Both the position numbers and the translations under genes were made by a program. The notes below the pieces were generated by a model, which saw nothing but the letters and a program-made list of their open reading frames with translations, was not told the DNA's origin and did not search any database. Of a stretch of DNA of 47,823 nucleotides, positions 25,489-33,401 are shown in pieces. Positions within the stretch are counted from its first letter, which is position 1; each line of letters opens with the position of its first letter. Source of the DNA: JBDTVS01 sp040007095 (GTDB lineage: Bacteria; Acidobacteriota; Vicinamibacteria; Vicinamibacterales; CAVVIG01); contig JBDTVS010000103.1 in the NCBI GenBank assembly GCA_040007095.1, forward strand, positions 1 through 47,823, given 5' to 3'.

Positions 25489-26834
25489 TGGCTGTCGAGC
25501 GAGAGTTGCCGGCGGGGCACCGCCGGTCGAGTACGACCGATCTGGCCATCGTAGCCGGCGCGATTGGATTGGCGGTCGTGGCGGCGTTGGCCGCGCGGAT
25601 GGGTGTCCCCCAGGCCCAGCCGCTGGTCGGCGCCATCGTGATCCTGGGGATTGCCTACGCGTGTTCGACTGATCGACACGCGATCGATTTGCGAACCGTG
25701 GCGTGGGGATTGAGCCTGCAGGTTGTCTTCGCGCTGATCGTGCTTAAGACGGGTATCGGCCAGCAGGTGTTCGCGACGCTTGGCAATTGGATCACTCGGC
25801 TCCTCGCCTTTTCGTTCGTGGGGTCGGCGTTCGTCTTTGGCCCACTGGGCGACAGCGCGCAGTGGCGGACCCTTGCGCAGGCGCTCGGACCGGCCGGGAC
25901 GAGCTTGCCGGTGGCCTTCCTCGTGGCGCCGACGATCATTTTCGTGGCGGCGCTGTTCGCCATCCTCTACTACTTCGGCGTCATGCAGATCATTGTTCGC
26001 CTGTTCGCCGTGCTGATGCACCGCGTGATGCGCGCCAGTGGCGCCGAGTCGTTGAATGTCGCCGCGAGCATCTTCATGGGCCAGACCGAGGCGCCGCTGA
26101 CGATCCGGCCGTACCTGCCGGAAATGACGCAGTCCGAACTGATGACCGTGATGACCTCGGGCATGGCCCACATCTCGGGCGGGATCATGGCGGCCTACAT
26201 CCTGTTCGGGGTCGAGGCCAAGCATCTGCTGACCGCCGTCATCATGACGGCGCCCGGCACAATCATGATGGCCAAGATGTTCGTTCCCGAGACCGAGGTC
26301 CCCAAGACCATGGGCGGCGTGCAGCTCGACGTGGCGTCGCCCGATGTCAACATGATCGACGCGGCGGCGCGTGGCACGAGCGAAGGGCTGCAGCTCGCGC
26401 TCAACGTGCTCGCGATGCTGATTTCGTTCATCGCGCTGGTCGGACTGGGCAACGCGCTGCTGGGACGCGTCGGGCTGAGCCTGCAACAGATTTTCGGCTG
26501 GGTGTTCGCGCCGGTGGCATGGGCGATGGGCGTGCCGTGGCGCGACGCGCCGACGATTGGCAATCTGCTCGGTACGCGCATGGTACTGAACGAGTTCATT
26601 GCCTACTCGCAGCTCGGCCCGATGAAGGGCGTGCTCGATCCGAAATCCTTCACGATTGCGACCTTCGCGCTCTGCGGGTTTGCCAACGTCGGCTCGATCG
26701 GGATTCAGCTGGGGGGCATCGGCGCACTGGCGCCCAATCGCCGTCACGACCTGGCCCGCCTCGGCCTCCGCGCGATGTTCGCCGGCACCCTCGCCAATTT
26801 CATGACGGCGACGATTGCGGGGTTTCTGTTGTGA
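25488..26834 (+). CDS. nupC: Concentrative nucleoside transporter (CNT/NupC family)
   Basis: This H+ or Na+ coupled importer supplies nucleosides to the neighbouring phosphorylases and deaminase. The 448-residue protein has about ten hydrophobic segments and the CNT motifs SIFMGQTEAPLTIRPYLPEM, MTSGMAHISGGIMAAYILFG and NEFIAYSQL, followed by LCGFANVGSIGIQLGGIGAL. A variable N-terminus of about 20 residues precedes the first helix. The start overlaps the deoA stop. Note the QTEAP motif typical of the pyrimidine and purine nucleoside-binding loop. Confidence 0.96.
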   Translation: MAVERELPAGHRRSSTTDLAIVAGAIGLAVVAALAARMGVPQAQPLVGAIVILGIAYACSTDRHAIDLRTVAWGLSLQVVFALIVLKTGIGQQVFATLGNWITRLLAFSFVGSAFVFGPLGDSAQWRTLAQALGPAGTSLPVAFLVAPTIIFVAALFAILYYFGVMQIIVRLFAVLMHRVMRASGAESLNVAASIFMGQTEAPLTIRPYLPEMTQSELMTVMTSGMAHISGGIMAAYILFGVEAKHLLTAVIMTAPGTIMMAKMFVPETEVPKTMGGVQLDVASPDVNMIDAAARGTSEGLQLALNVLAMLISFIALVGLGNALLGRVGLSLQQIFGWVFAPVAWAMGVPWRDAPTIGNLLGTRMVLNEFIAYSQLGPMKGVLDPKSFTIATFALCGFANVGSIGIQLGGIGALAPNRRHDLARLGLRAMFAGTLANFMTATIAGFLL

Positions 26835-26892
26835 CTGCCGGTTTGGTGGCCCGTCCCTCGCGGCAGTCGTCCGGTCCGGCCATTGTGACGTG

Positions 26893-27711
26893 ATGGACTA
26901 TTTCAGCCAGGTCAGCGAGGCGGCCGAGGGTATCGCGAGTCGAATCCGCGAGGTGCCGCGGATTGCGGTGGTGCTCGGATCGGGCCTGGGCGATTTTGCC
27001 GAGAGCCTGATCGACAGCGTCTCGATCCGTTACGTCGATCTGCCCCACTGGCCCGCGTCCGGCGTGATCGGTCACGACGGCCGTCTGGTGGTTGGCCTGG
27101 TCGGGGGCCGGGCGGTCGCCGTGCTGTCCGGACGTTCCCACGTCTATGAAGGCCACGATATGCGAACGGTGACGTTTCCCGTGCGCGTGCTGGGCGTGCT
27201 CGGCGTCAAGACGCTGATTCTGACGAATGCCGCCGGCGGCGTGAATACCGGTTTCGCCCAGGGTGCGTTGATGGTGATCGACGATCACATCAATCTGATG
27301 GGCGGCAACCCGCTGGTCGGCGGCAACGACGAGCGGTTCGGACCTCGCTTTCCCGACATGACGGACGTGTATTCGCGGCGCCTGCGCCGTCTCGCCGATG
27401 AAGCCGGCCGCGAAGGCGGCGCGACGCTGCCACACGGCGTCTACGCCGGTCTGCTCGGCCCGAGCTACGAGACCCCCGCGGAAATCCGCTACCTGCGCAC
27501 GATTGGCGCCGACGCCGTTGGCATGTCGACGGTGCCCGAGGCGATCGCCGCCCGCCACATGGGGATTGAGGTGCTCGGGATCTCGTGCATTACCAACATG
27601 GCCGCCGGCGTGCTGCCGCAGCCCCTCGATCACCACGAAGTGATGGAGACGGCGCGCCGCGTTCGTGGACAGTTCGTCTCGCTGCTGGAGGGCATCATTG
27701 GACGCATCTGA
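26893..27711 (+). CDS. punA: Purine nucleoside phosphorylase (trimeric type)
   Basis: The enzyme splits inosine and guanosine nucleosides with phosphate. The 272-residue protein carries the low-molecular-mass (trimeric) PNP signature: VVLGSGLGDFAESL for phosphate binding, LSGRSHVYEGHDMRTVTFPV, TNAAGGVNTGFAQGALMVID and the base-binding GLLGPSYETPAEIRYLRTIG, then GMSTVPEAIAARHMGIEVLG. ATG 26893 is 58 nt after the transporter stop. Its end overlaps the TTG start of the deaminase fusion. Confidence 0.95.
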   Translation: MDYFSQVSEAAEGIASRIREVPRIAVVLGSGLGDFAESLIDSVSIRYVDLPHWPASGVIGHDGRLVVGLVGGRAVAVLSGRSHVYEGHDMRTVTFPVRVLGVLGVKTLILTNAAGGVNTGFAQGALMVIDDHINLMGGNPLVGGNDERFGPRFPDMTDVYSRRLRRLADEAGREGGATLPHGVYAGLLGPSYETPAEIRYLRTIGADAVGMSTVPEAIAARHMGIEVLGISCITNMAAGVLPQPLDHHEVMETARRVRGQFVSLLEGIIGRI

Positions 27712-28540
27712 CCAGACTCGTCTGTCGGTCGTCATCGTGAATGTGCATCCGGGCCGCGAGGACGAGTTTCTGCAGCTCGCCGCGCGGTTGAAAGAGACCC
27801 TCGAGCGGCAGACGTACTGCGTGCAAGCGCAGACCATCCGCGATGAGCGGGTGCCCACCTGCTTCTACCTAGTCTGGCATTGGGTAAATGCCGATGCGGC
27901 GAGGCGAAGTCATGCCGATCGCGAAGTCAGCGAGTTGAGCGCCGAACTGCACCGAGTCGGGCTCGTGACGCATGCCATCAACGGGGCGCGCGCCCGGACC
28001 CCGACCGACGCCGACCAACGCCGGGCGTTCCAAGCATGGAATCGTCGCGACGGCCTCGACCGGCGGGTCAAGGATATCGGCCCGGTCGGCGTCGAGCGCC
28101 GGGTGCTCACCCAACGCCGGTTCGGACCCCGCCGGCAGTGGGAGCGCGGGTCGGACATCGTCGGGGCTGCGCGTCGGGCCAGGGAGCACGCGGCCGCCCA
28201 GTTCTCCCATTTCAAGGTCGGCGCGGCGATCGAGACCAGCGACGGCACCATCGTGACCGGCTGCAACGTCGAAAACGCCACGTACGGCTTGACGATTTGC
28301 GCCGAGCGCGTCGCGATGTTCAAGGCGCTGTCGGAAGGGCATCGCGCGTTTACGCGAATTGCCATCGTCGCCGACACCGAAGCGCCGACGCCGCCCTGCG
28401 GCGCGTGCCGCCAGATCCTGTGGGAGTTTGGCGGCAACCTGGAGGTCCGTCTCGGCAACTTGACGGTGGAGAAGGGGACCTATCATCTGAAGGACCTGCT
28501 GCCGTTTCCTTTCGATGCACGCCTGTTGGGCGAGGCCTAG
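27701..28540 (+). CDS. cdd: Cytidine deaminase fused to an N-terminal ABM-like domain
   Basis: The C-terminal part (about residues 150-279) is a tetrameric-type zinc cytidine deaminase: GCNVENATYGLTICAERVAM gives the first Cys ligand and catalytic Glu (CAE form), and PCGACRQILWEF gives the two other Cys ligands. It converts cytidine to uridine. The first about 95 residues (LSVVIVNVHPGREDEFLQLA, YLVWHWVNADAARRSHADRE) look like a ferredoxin-fold ABM/dimeric alpha-beta-barrel domain, and an Arg-rich linker joins the two. TTG 27701 follows GGAGG and overlaps the punA stop. The TAG stop lies in the left arm of hairpin element H2. The usual length of such deaminases is about 130 residues, so this is a real fusion. 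Confidence 0.9.
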   Translation, partial: DASDQTRLSVVIVNVHPGREDEFLQLAARLKETLERQTYCVQAQTIRDERVPTCFYLVWHWVNADAARRSHADREVSELSAELHRVGLVTHAINGARARTPTDADQRRAFQAWNRRDGLDRRVKDIGPVGVERRVLTQRRFGPRRQWERGSDIVGAARRAREHAAAQFSHFKVGAAIETSDGTIVTGCNVENATYGLTICAERVAMFKALSEGHRAFTRIAIVADTEAPTPPCGACRQILWEFGGNLEVRLGNLTVEKGTYHLKDLLPFPFDARLLGEA

Positions 28541-28702
28541 TCCCCTGGAAACGTGATGCGATACATAATTCCCGGGCGGGGCATCCCGCCTCGCTTCGTT
28601 GCGACTCCCTCAAATATGTCTAATATTCTCGGTCGTCGCGCCTCGCGATCCGGGCGCCGCGCTCCGGGACCTATGCAACCCATCACGCTTCCAGGGGACT
28701 AG
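28537..28702. repeat. Long-hairpin element H2
   Basis: Positions 28537-28558 and 28681-28702 are 22-nt inverted repeats with one mismatch, each ending in CTAG. The core shares GCATCCCGCC, a CTCAAATA-like run, TATTCTCGGTCG and CGCCTCGCG with H3. The apical hairpin is AATAT-GTCTA-ATATT (28613-28627). It starts at the cdd stop codon (28538-28540) and shares its right CTAG (28699-28702) with H3. Confidence 0.85.
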
Positions 28703-28910
28703 CAGCCCGTGGTGAAGGTCTGACTGCATTCGACGGGCGATGCATCCCCGGGGGCTGCGTTGCTTCTCACTCAAATACTCCCGGTATTCTCGGTCGCCCC
28801 CACCGCAACGCGCTGGGAAACGCACGTCGGGTGGCCCCGGGGTCGCGCCTTGCCCGCGGGGCGCCTTGCCCGTCTCGGTGCGACGCCAGACTTTCACCAC
28901 GGGCTGCTAG
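28699..28910. repeat. Long-hairpin element H3
   Basis: Positions 28699-28722 and 28887-28910 are 24-nt inverted repeats with one mismatch, again bounded by CTAG on both sides. The core has GCATCCCCGGGGGCTGCGTT, the apical hairpin AATAC-TCCCG-GTATT (28774-28788), TCTCGGTCG, an extra internal segment, and CGCCTTGCCCGCGGGGCGCC. The arms are unrelated in sequence to those of H2, although the two are adjacent. It ends 37 nt before the mtnA start. Confidence 0.85.
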
Positions 28911-28946
28911 AATCGATCCGGTGCGATACATGGTGAATGGACGCGT

Positions 28947-30008
28947 ATGCTGCCGACAATAGCTCGCGAGGAAGACGCAATCGTCATGATCGACCAGCGC
29001 AAGCTGCCGGGGGTCGAGGTCTATGTTCGGTGCAGGACCGCCGCCGAAGTGGCTCGTGCGATCAAGACGATGGTCATCCGAGGCGCGCCGGCGATCGGCG
29101 TCGCGGCGGCCTTCGGCATTGCGCTCGGCATGCGCAAGAGCGCGGCAACCGGCACCCAGAAGTTCGCGGCCGACTTCTACAAGACCTGTGAACTGATGGC
29201 GGCGACCCGTCCCACGGCGGTGAATCTGTTCTGGGCGATTGAGCGGATGAAACGCTCGTTCGGCGCGGCGGCCACCGCCGGTGAGTCGGTGGAACAGATC
29301 CAGGATCGTCTGGATCGCGAAGCCGAGGCCATTCACGACGAGGATGTCGCCAGCTGCCGCGCGATGGGTGCGTTCGGTGCGGAAGTGGTGCCGTCGACGG
29401 CGGTGATTCTGACGCACTGCAACGCCGGCGCCCTGGCGACTGCCGGCTACGGCACCGCCCTCGGCGTTATTCGCGGCGCGGTGGCGCAGGGCAAGCATGT
29501 GACCGTCCTCGCCGACGAGACGCGTCCGTTCCTGCAGGGCGCTCGGCTGACCGCCTGGGAGCTCCTGCGCGACGGCATCGAAACGACGGTCATCACCGAC
29601 AACATGGCGGGTGCGATCATGCGCACCGGCCGGGTCGACCTCGTCGTCGTCGGCGCCGATCGCATAGCCGCCAACGGCGATACGGCCAATAAAATTGGCA
29701 CATACACCGTGGCGATTCTGGCGCGCGAGCACCGCATTCCCTTCTACGTCGCGGCGCCGCTCTCGACCATCGACCTCAGCACGGCCGACGGCACGCAGAT
29801 TCCCATCGAGGAGCGCAGTGCGCGCGAGGTGACACACCTCCGCGGACACCGGCTCACCCCGGTCAACGCTCTCATCCGCAATCCCGCGTTCGACGTCACC
29901 CCGCATCAACTCATCGCCGGCATCATCACGGAGCGCGGCATCTTCCGCGCGCCGTTTCAAGAATCGCTGAGGCGCGCCTTCGAGACGCCGTCGATGGTAG
30001 GCTCGTAG
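28947..30008 (+). CDS. mtnA: S-methyl-5-thioribose-1-phosphate isomerase
   Basis: The enzyme isomerises MTR-1-P to MTRu-1-P in methionine salvage, downstream of nucleoside phosphorylase-type cleavage of methylthioadenosine. The 353-residue protein shows IDQRKLPGVEVYVRC, MVIRGAPAIGVAAAFGIALG, the catalytic Cys in LTHCNAGALATAGYGTALGV, and the catalytic Asp in VVVGADRIAANGDTANKIGT. It is the aIF2B/MtnA family, and the substrate-loop motif favours MtnA over ribose-1,5-P isomerase. ATG 28947 is used, though the N-terminus of relatives is a little variable. It probably shares the purine-salvage operon but is separated from cdd by elements H2 and H3. Confidence 0.94.
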   Translation: MLPTIAREEDAIVMIDQRKLPGVEVYVRCRTAAEVARAIKTMVIRGAPAIGVAAAFGIALGMRKSAATGTQKFAADFYKTCELMAATRPTAVNLFWAIERMKRSFGAAATAGESVEQIQDRLDREAEAIHDEDVASCRAMGAFGAEVVPSTAVILTHCNAGALATAGYGTALGVIRGAVAQGKHVTVLADETRPFLQGARLTAWELLRDGIETTVITDNMAGAIMRTGRVDLVVVGADRIAANGDTANKIGTYTVAILAREHRIPFYVAAPLSTIDLSTADGTQIPIEERSAREVTHLRGHRLTPVNALIRNPAFDVTPHQLIAGIITERGIFRAPFQESLRRAFETPSMVGS

Positions 30009-30084
30009 GGACGTCGCTGAAGACGCCCGCGTTCCTCGAGCGATCAACCAGTGGTCATTCGTCACCAGCGTCGCGACTAAGGAT

Positions 30085-30235
30085 CCGCGCAAGAATAACC
30101 TGTGCATTGTAGTCGCCGATGCATCCCGCCGGGCTGCGTTGCTCGTCGCTTGCATACGCCCGGTATGCGCGCTCCTCACGCCTTGCCGGGCGGGCGCCTC
30201 GACGCCCACAAGTTGCGCAGGTTATTCTTGCGCGG
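30085..30235. repeat. Long-hairpin element H4
   Basis: Positions 30085-30106 and 30214-30235 are 22-nt inverted repeats with one mismatch (core word GCAAGAATAACCTG). The interior has GATGCATCCCGCCGGGCTGC, the apical hairpin GCATAC-GCCCG-GTATGC (30152-30168) and CGCCTTGCCGGGCGGGCGCC. This copy most resembles H1. The complementarity extends weakly outward to about 30079 and 30241, ending 2 nt before the tsaD start codon. Confidence 0.88.
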
Positions 30236-30243
30236 GCCCTAAC

Positions 30244-31308
30244 ATGCGTATTCTCGGCATCGAGACATCCTGCGACGAAACCTCCGCGGCCGTCGTCGAA
30301 GAGACCGGCGATGGCGATCGGCCGTGGGTCATCCGGTCGAACGTCGTCGCCTCTCAGGACCTGATCCATCGCGAGTGGGGCGGCGTCGTGCCGGAACTGG
30401 CGTCGAGGCAGCATATCCGCGATATCTGCGGCGTGGTCGATCGCGCCATGGCGGAGGGCGGAGCCGATTGGACGGATCTGGACGCCGTCGCCGTGACACA
30501 GGGTCCGGGGCTCGTCGGCTCCCTGCTCGTCGGCGTCTCCTTCGCGAAAGCCGCGGCGGCCGCGGCGGGCCTGCCGCTGGTGCCGGTCCACCATCTCGCC
30601 GGGCATATCGAGTCGCTCGTGCTGCAGCACGGCGAGCTTCCCTTGCCCGCCGTCGTCCTCGTGGTGTCGGGCGGTCACACCAGTCTGTATCTGGTCGAGC
30701 GCCCGGGCGAGTACCGGCTGCTCAGTCGAACGCGCGACGACGCGGCTGGTGAGGCATACGACAAGGTCGCGAAGCTGCTCGGGCTCGGCTATCCCGGCGG
30801 TCCGACCATCGACCGGCGTGCTCGAGAGGGGAATGACCGCGCCGTGCCGCTGCCCACCACGCGCCTGACCCACGCGGATCGCAACGCGCCGACGTTGAAG
30901 GGCGACCTCGATTTCAGCTTCAGCGGCCTCAAGACGGCCGTTCTTCGCTACGTGCGCCAGAAAGACGTGGAACTCGGCGCCGCCACACGTTTCAGCGAGC
31001 AGGAGATCGACGATATCTGTGCCAGCTTCCAACGCGTCGTCGTGACGACGCTGATCGAGCGATCATTTGATGCCGCGCGGCGGTTCCAGGCTCGAAGCAT
31101 CGGTGTCTCGGGGGGCGTTTCGGCGAACAGTCGTCTTCGCGCCGATCTGAAGCGGAACGGCGAGCTGCGCGAGATGCCGACCTTTGTGCCGAGCCTGCAG
31201 CTGGCCACCGACAACGCCGCCATGATCGCCGCCGCGGGCCTTCGGAAATTCAGGACCGGCGCGGTGGCAGGGATGGACCTCAATGCCGACGCGTCGCTGG
31301 TCCTCTGA
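30244..31308 (+). CDS. tsaD: tRNA N6-threonylcarbamoyladenosine synthase subunit TsaD
   Basis: TsaD transfers threonylcarbamoyl to A37 of ANN-decoding tRNAs. The 354-residue ASKHA-fold protein has MRILGIETSCDETSAAVVEE, the metal-binding His pair in PVHHLAGHIESLVL, VLVVSGGHTSLYLVE, the FSFSGLKTAVLRYVR segment and IGVSGGVSANSRLRADLKR with DNAAMIAAAGL at the end. ATG 30244 matches the family start exactly. No Shine-Dalgarno is visible; the right arm of H4 occupies that place, which could affect initiation. Confidence 0.97.
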   Translation: MRILGIETSCDETSAAVVEETGDGDRPWVIRSNVVASQDLIHREWGGVVPELASRQHIRDICGVVDRAMAEGGADWTDLDAVAVTQGPGLVGSLLVGVSFAKAAAAAAGLPLVPVHHLAGHIESLVLQHGELPLPAVVLVVSGGHTSLYLVERPGEYRLLSRTRDDAAGEAYDKVAKLLGLGYPGGPTIDRRAREGNDRAVPLPTTRLTHADRNAPTLKGDLDFSFSGLKTAVLRYVRQKDVELGAATRFSEQEIDDICASFQRVVVTTLIERSFDAARRFQARSIGVSGGVSANSRLRADLKRNGELREMPTFVPSLQLATDNAAMIAAAGLRKFRTGAVAGMDLNADASLVL

Positions 31309-31329
31309 ATCCGGCCGCCTGAAGCCGTG

Positions 31330-31412
31330 GGTCATCCGAAGTTCGACCGAAGTAGTGACGTAGGAATCGTCCGACGATCACCGGTCGAAACGACCGTCGG
31401 TCGCGGATGACC
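31330..31412. promoter_or_regulatory. Imperfect hairpin directly before the NUDIX start
   Basis: GGTCATCCG (31330-31338) pairs with CGGATGACC (31404-31412). A second stem of CGACCGA and TCGGTCG lies inside it. A third perfect stem CGGTCG-AAA-CGACCG (31382-31396) sits within. The outer stem ends one base before the ATG at 31414. The gap between tsaD and this gene is 105 bp. It could be an attenuator or translation-control hairpin; no ligand-binding class is recognised. Confidence 0.5.
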
Positions 31413-31413
31413 G

Positions 31414-31854
31414 ATGAGACAGTTTCCACAGCGTCCGATCGTCGGCGTCGGCGCCGTCGTTTTGAACGGCGACGGACGCGTGCTGCTCGTGAAGCGCGCG
31501 CATGAACCGCTCCAGGGTGAGTGGAGCTTGCCGGGTGGCGGTGTGGAAGTTGGCGAAACCCTCGACGCGGCGGTGGTCCGTGAGCTGTTCGAAGAAACCG
31601 GCCTCATCGTCAGCGCGGGGCCGGTCGTCGAGGTGCTGGATCGCATCGAGCGGTCGCCGGACGGACGGGTGGAGTATCACTTCGTCATCATCGACTACCT
31701 CTGTTACGCGGTCAATGACGGCATCGTTCGCGGTTCCGATGCCGACGATGTGCGGTGGGTCGCCGTCGATGAACTGACCGAGTACCGTGTGAGGGAGAAC
31801 GCAATCGCAGTGATCATGAAGGCGATCGAGGCGAATCGCCGGCGGTCCCTCTAG
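31414..31854 (+). CDS. NUDIX hydrolase
   Basis: The 146-residue protein has the complete NUDIX box GGGVEVGETLDAAVVRELFE followed by ETGL, which binds Mg and hydrolyses a nucleoside-diphosphate-linked substrate. VGAVVLNGDGRVLLVKRAHE begins the fold and VRWVAVDELTEYRV ends it. It most resembles ADP-ribose pyrophosphatase/MutT-like members, but the substrate cannot be assigned. Its stop TAG and the stop of the converging permease overlap in one CTAG (31851-31854). Confidence 0.92.
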   Translation: MRQFPQRPIVGVGAVVLNGDGRVLLVKRAHEPLQGEWSLPGGGVEVGETLDAAVVRELFEETGLIVSAGPVVEVLDRIERSPDGRVEYHFVIIDYLCYAVNDGIVRGSDADDVRWVAVDELTEYRVRENAIAVIMKAIEANRRRSL

Positions 31855-33329
31855 TGTTTCGGCCTCCACAGCAGGTACACGGGCACGCCCAGCAGGACGA
31901 TGAACAGCCCGGGCCAGGTGGTCGCCGGCCGAAAAACGAACAGCACCGCGAGAATCACGACGGCCCCGACGATGTAGAGGGCCGGCACGAGGGGATAGCC
32001 GACCGTGCGATACGGGCGATCGGCGTCGGGCCGCGTCTGCCGCAAGCGGAAGACGCCGGCAATCGTCAGGATGTAGAAAATCAGCGCCGCCGAGATCACA
32101 TAGTCGAGCAGGTTGCTGTAGAGATTGCCGTAGGCGCGCGCAACCGGATCGAACGTTCTCGGGAGGACGAGAAACGCGGCCCACACGCCCTGCAGGATCA
32201 GCGCACCCGAAGGCACCTTGGCGCGGTTCAAGTCGCCGGCGGATCGAAAGAACACCCGGTCCCGAGCCATGGCGAAGTACGCGCGGGCGCCCGCGAGAAT
32301 CAAGCCGTTCACGCACCCAAAGGTCGAGACCATGATCCCAATCGCCATCATGGTGGCACCGAGTCCCGGGAAGACCACGTTCAACGTCGCAGTGGCCACC
32401 CGGTCGCTCGGCGCATGCTGAATGCTCTCGAAGGGCAGTGTCACGAGAAACGCGATGTTGGCCAGCAGGTACAGCGCGATGACGACGATGGTGCCGAGTG
32501 CGAGAGAGAGCGGGATGTTTCGGCGGGGGTCCTTCACCTCGCCGGCAGTAAACGTGATGTTGTTCCAGGCGTCCGCTGAAAAGAGCGATCCTGTCTGCGC
32601 CACGCAAATGGCCACGAACAGCCCAAAAGCGCTCGCGGCGTTCATCCCCGGCACGATGTCGACCAGTCCCCGTCGCACCCAGAGCTGTCCGAAGTTGTCG
32701 GCGACGGCGGCATGATTCCACCCGAGCAGCAGTCCGGCGAGGATGAGTCCGGCGAGCGCGCCGGTCTTGGCGGTGGTGAAGACGTTCTGGACGATCCGGC
32801 CGTACTCCAGCCCTTTCGTGTTGGTCCACGTGAGCAGCGCGATCATCAGGACGCCCACCAGTTGAGCGGTCGACAGTGACAGTGCGTAGCCGGTCGAGAC
32901 ATGGATCGGCGGGATCAGGTAGTGATCCTCGGCGATCCACGGGGCGAGCACGCCGAGGTAGCGCGCGAAGCCCACCGCGACGGCGGCAATCGTGCCGGTC
33001 TGAATCACAAGAAACAGGGTCCAGCCGTAAAGAAAACCCCAGAGCGGCGAAAAGGCCTCGCGCAGGTAGATGTACTGGCCGCCGGCCCTCGGCATCATCG
33101 CGGCGAGCTCGCCGTAGGACAAGGCGCCGACAATCGTCAGCCCACCGGTGAGCAGCCAGGCGGCCAGCAGCCAGCCCGCCCCGCCGAGGGTGCGCGCCAT
33201 GTCGGCCGATACGATGAAAATGCCCGACCCGATCATCGATCCCACCACCACCATCGTGGAATCGTAGAGGCCGAGCCCTCGAGTGAACTCGGTGTCGAGC
33301 GCGGCCGCCTTGGCGGTCGAATTGGCCAT
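31851..33329 (-). CDS. APC-family amino acid permease
   Basis: The 492-residue membrane protein has about 12 hydrophobic segments and the APC start motif VVVGSMIGSGIFIVSADMAR, then GGLTIVGALSYGELAAMMPR, GGQYIYLREAFSPLWGFLYG and FSADAWNNITFTAGEVKDPR. It likely exchanges or imports amino acids; the LAT/SteT-like members are the nearest layout. ATG 33329 follows AGGAG; the longer frame upstream to 33677 is not membrane-like. Substrate unknown. Confidence 0.92.
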   Translation of the reverse strand: MANSTAKAAALDTEFTRGLGLYDSTMVVVGSMIGSGIFIVSADMARTLGGAGWLLAAWLLTGGLTIVGALSYGELAAMMPRAGGQYIYLREAFSPLWGFLYGWTLFLVIQTGTIAAVAVGFARYLGVLAPWIAEDHYLIPPIHVSTGYALSLSTAQLVGVLMIALLTWTNTKGLEYGRIVQNVFTTAKTGALAGLILAGLLLGWNHAAVADNFGQLWVRRGLVDIVPGMNAASAFGLFVAICVAQTGSLFSADAWNNITFTAGEVKDPRRNIPLSLALGTIVVIALYLLANIAFLVTLPFESIQHAPSDRVATATLNVVFPGLGATMMAIGIMVSTFGCVNGLILAGARAYFAMARDRVFFRSAGDLNRAKVPSGALILQGVWAAFLVLPRTFDPVARAYGNLYSNLLDYVISAALIFYILTIAGVFRLRQTRPDADRPYRTVGYPLVPALYIVGAVVILAVLFVFRPATTWPGLFIVLLGVPVYLLWRPKH

Positions 33330-33401
33330 CAATCTCCTGCCCTTGCGACTCGTTGCGACGCTGGATTTCGCCTCGGGCTGATAAGATGCTACAACTTTCT
33401 G

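Noticed and set aside
28537..28910. Two ordinary intrinsic terminators in a row
   Set aside because: The hairpins are 166 and 212 bp long with large structured cores and no T tracts, unlike intrinsic terminators.
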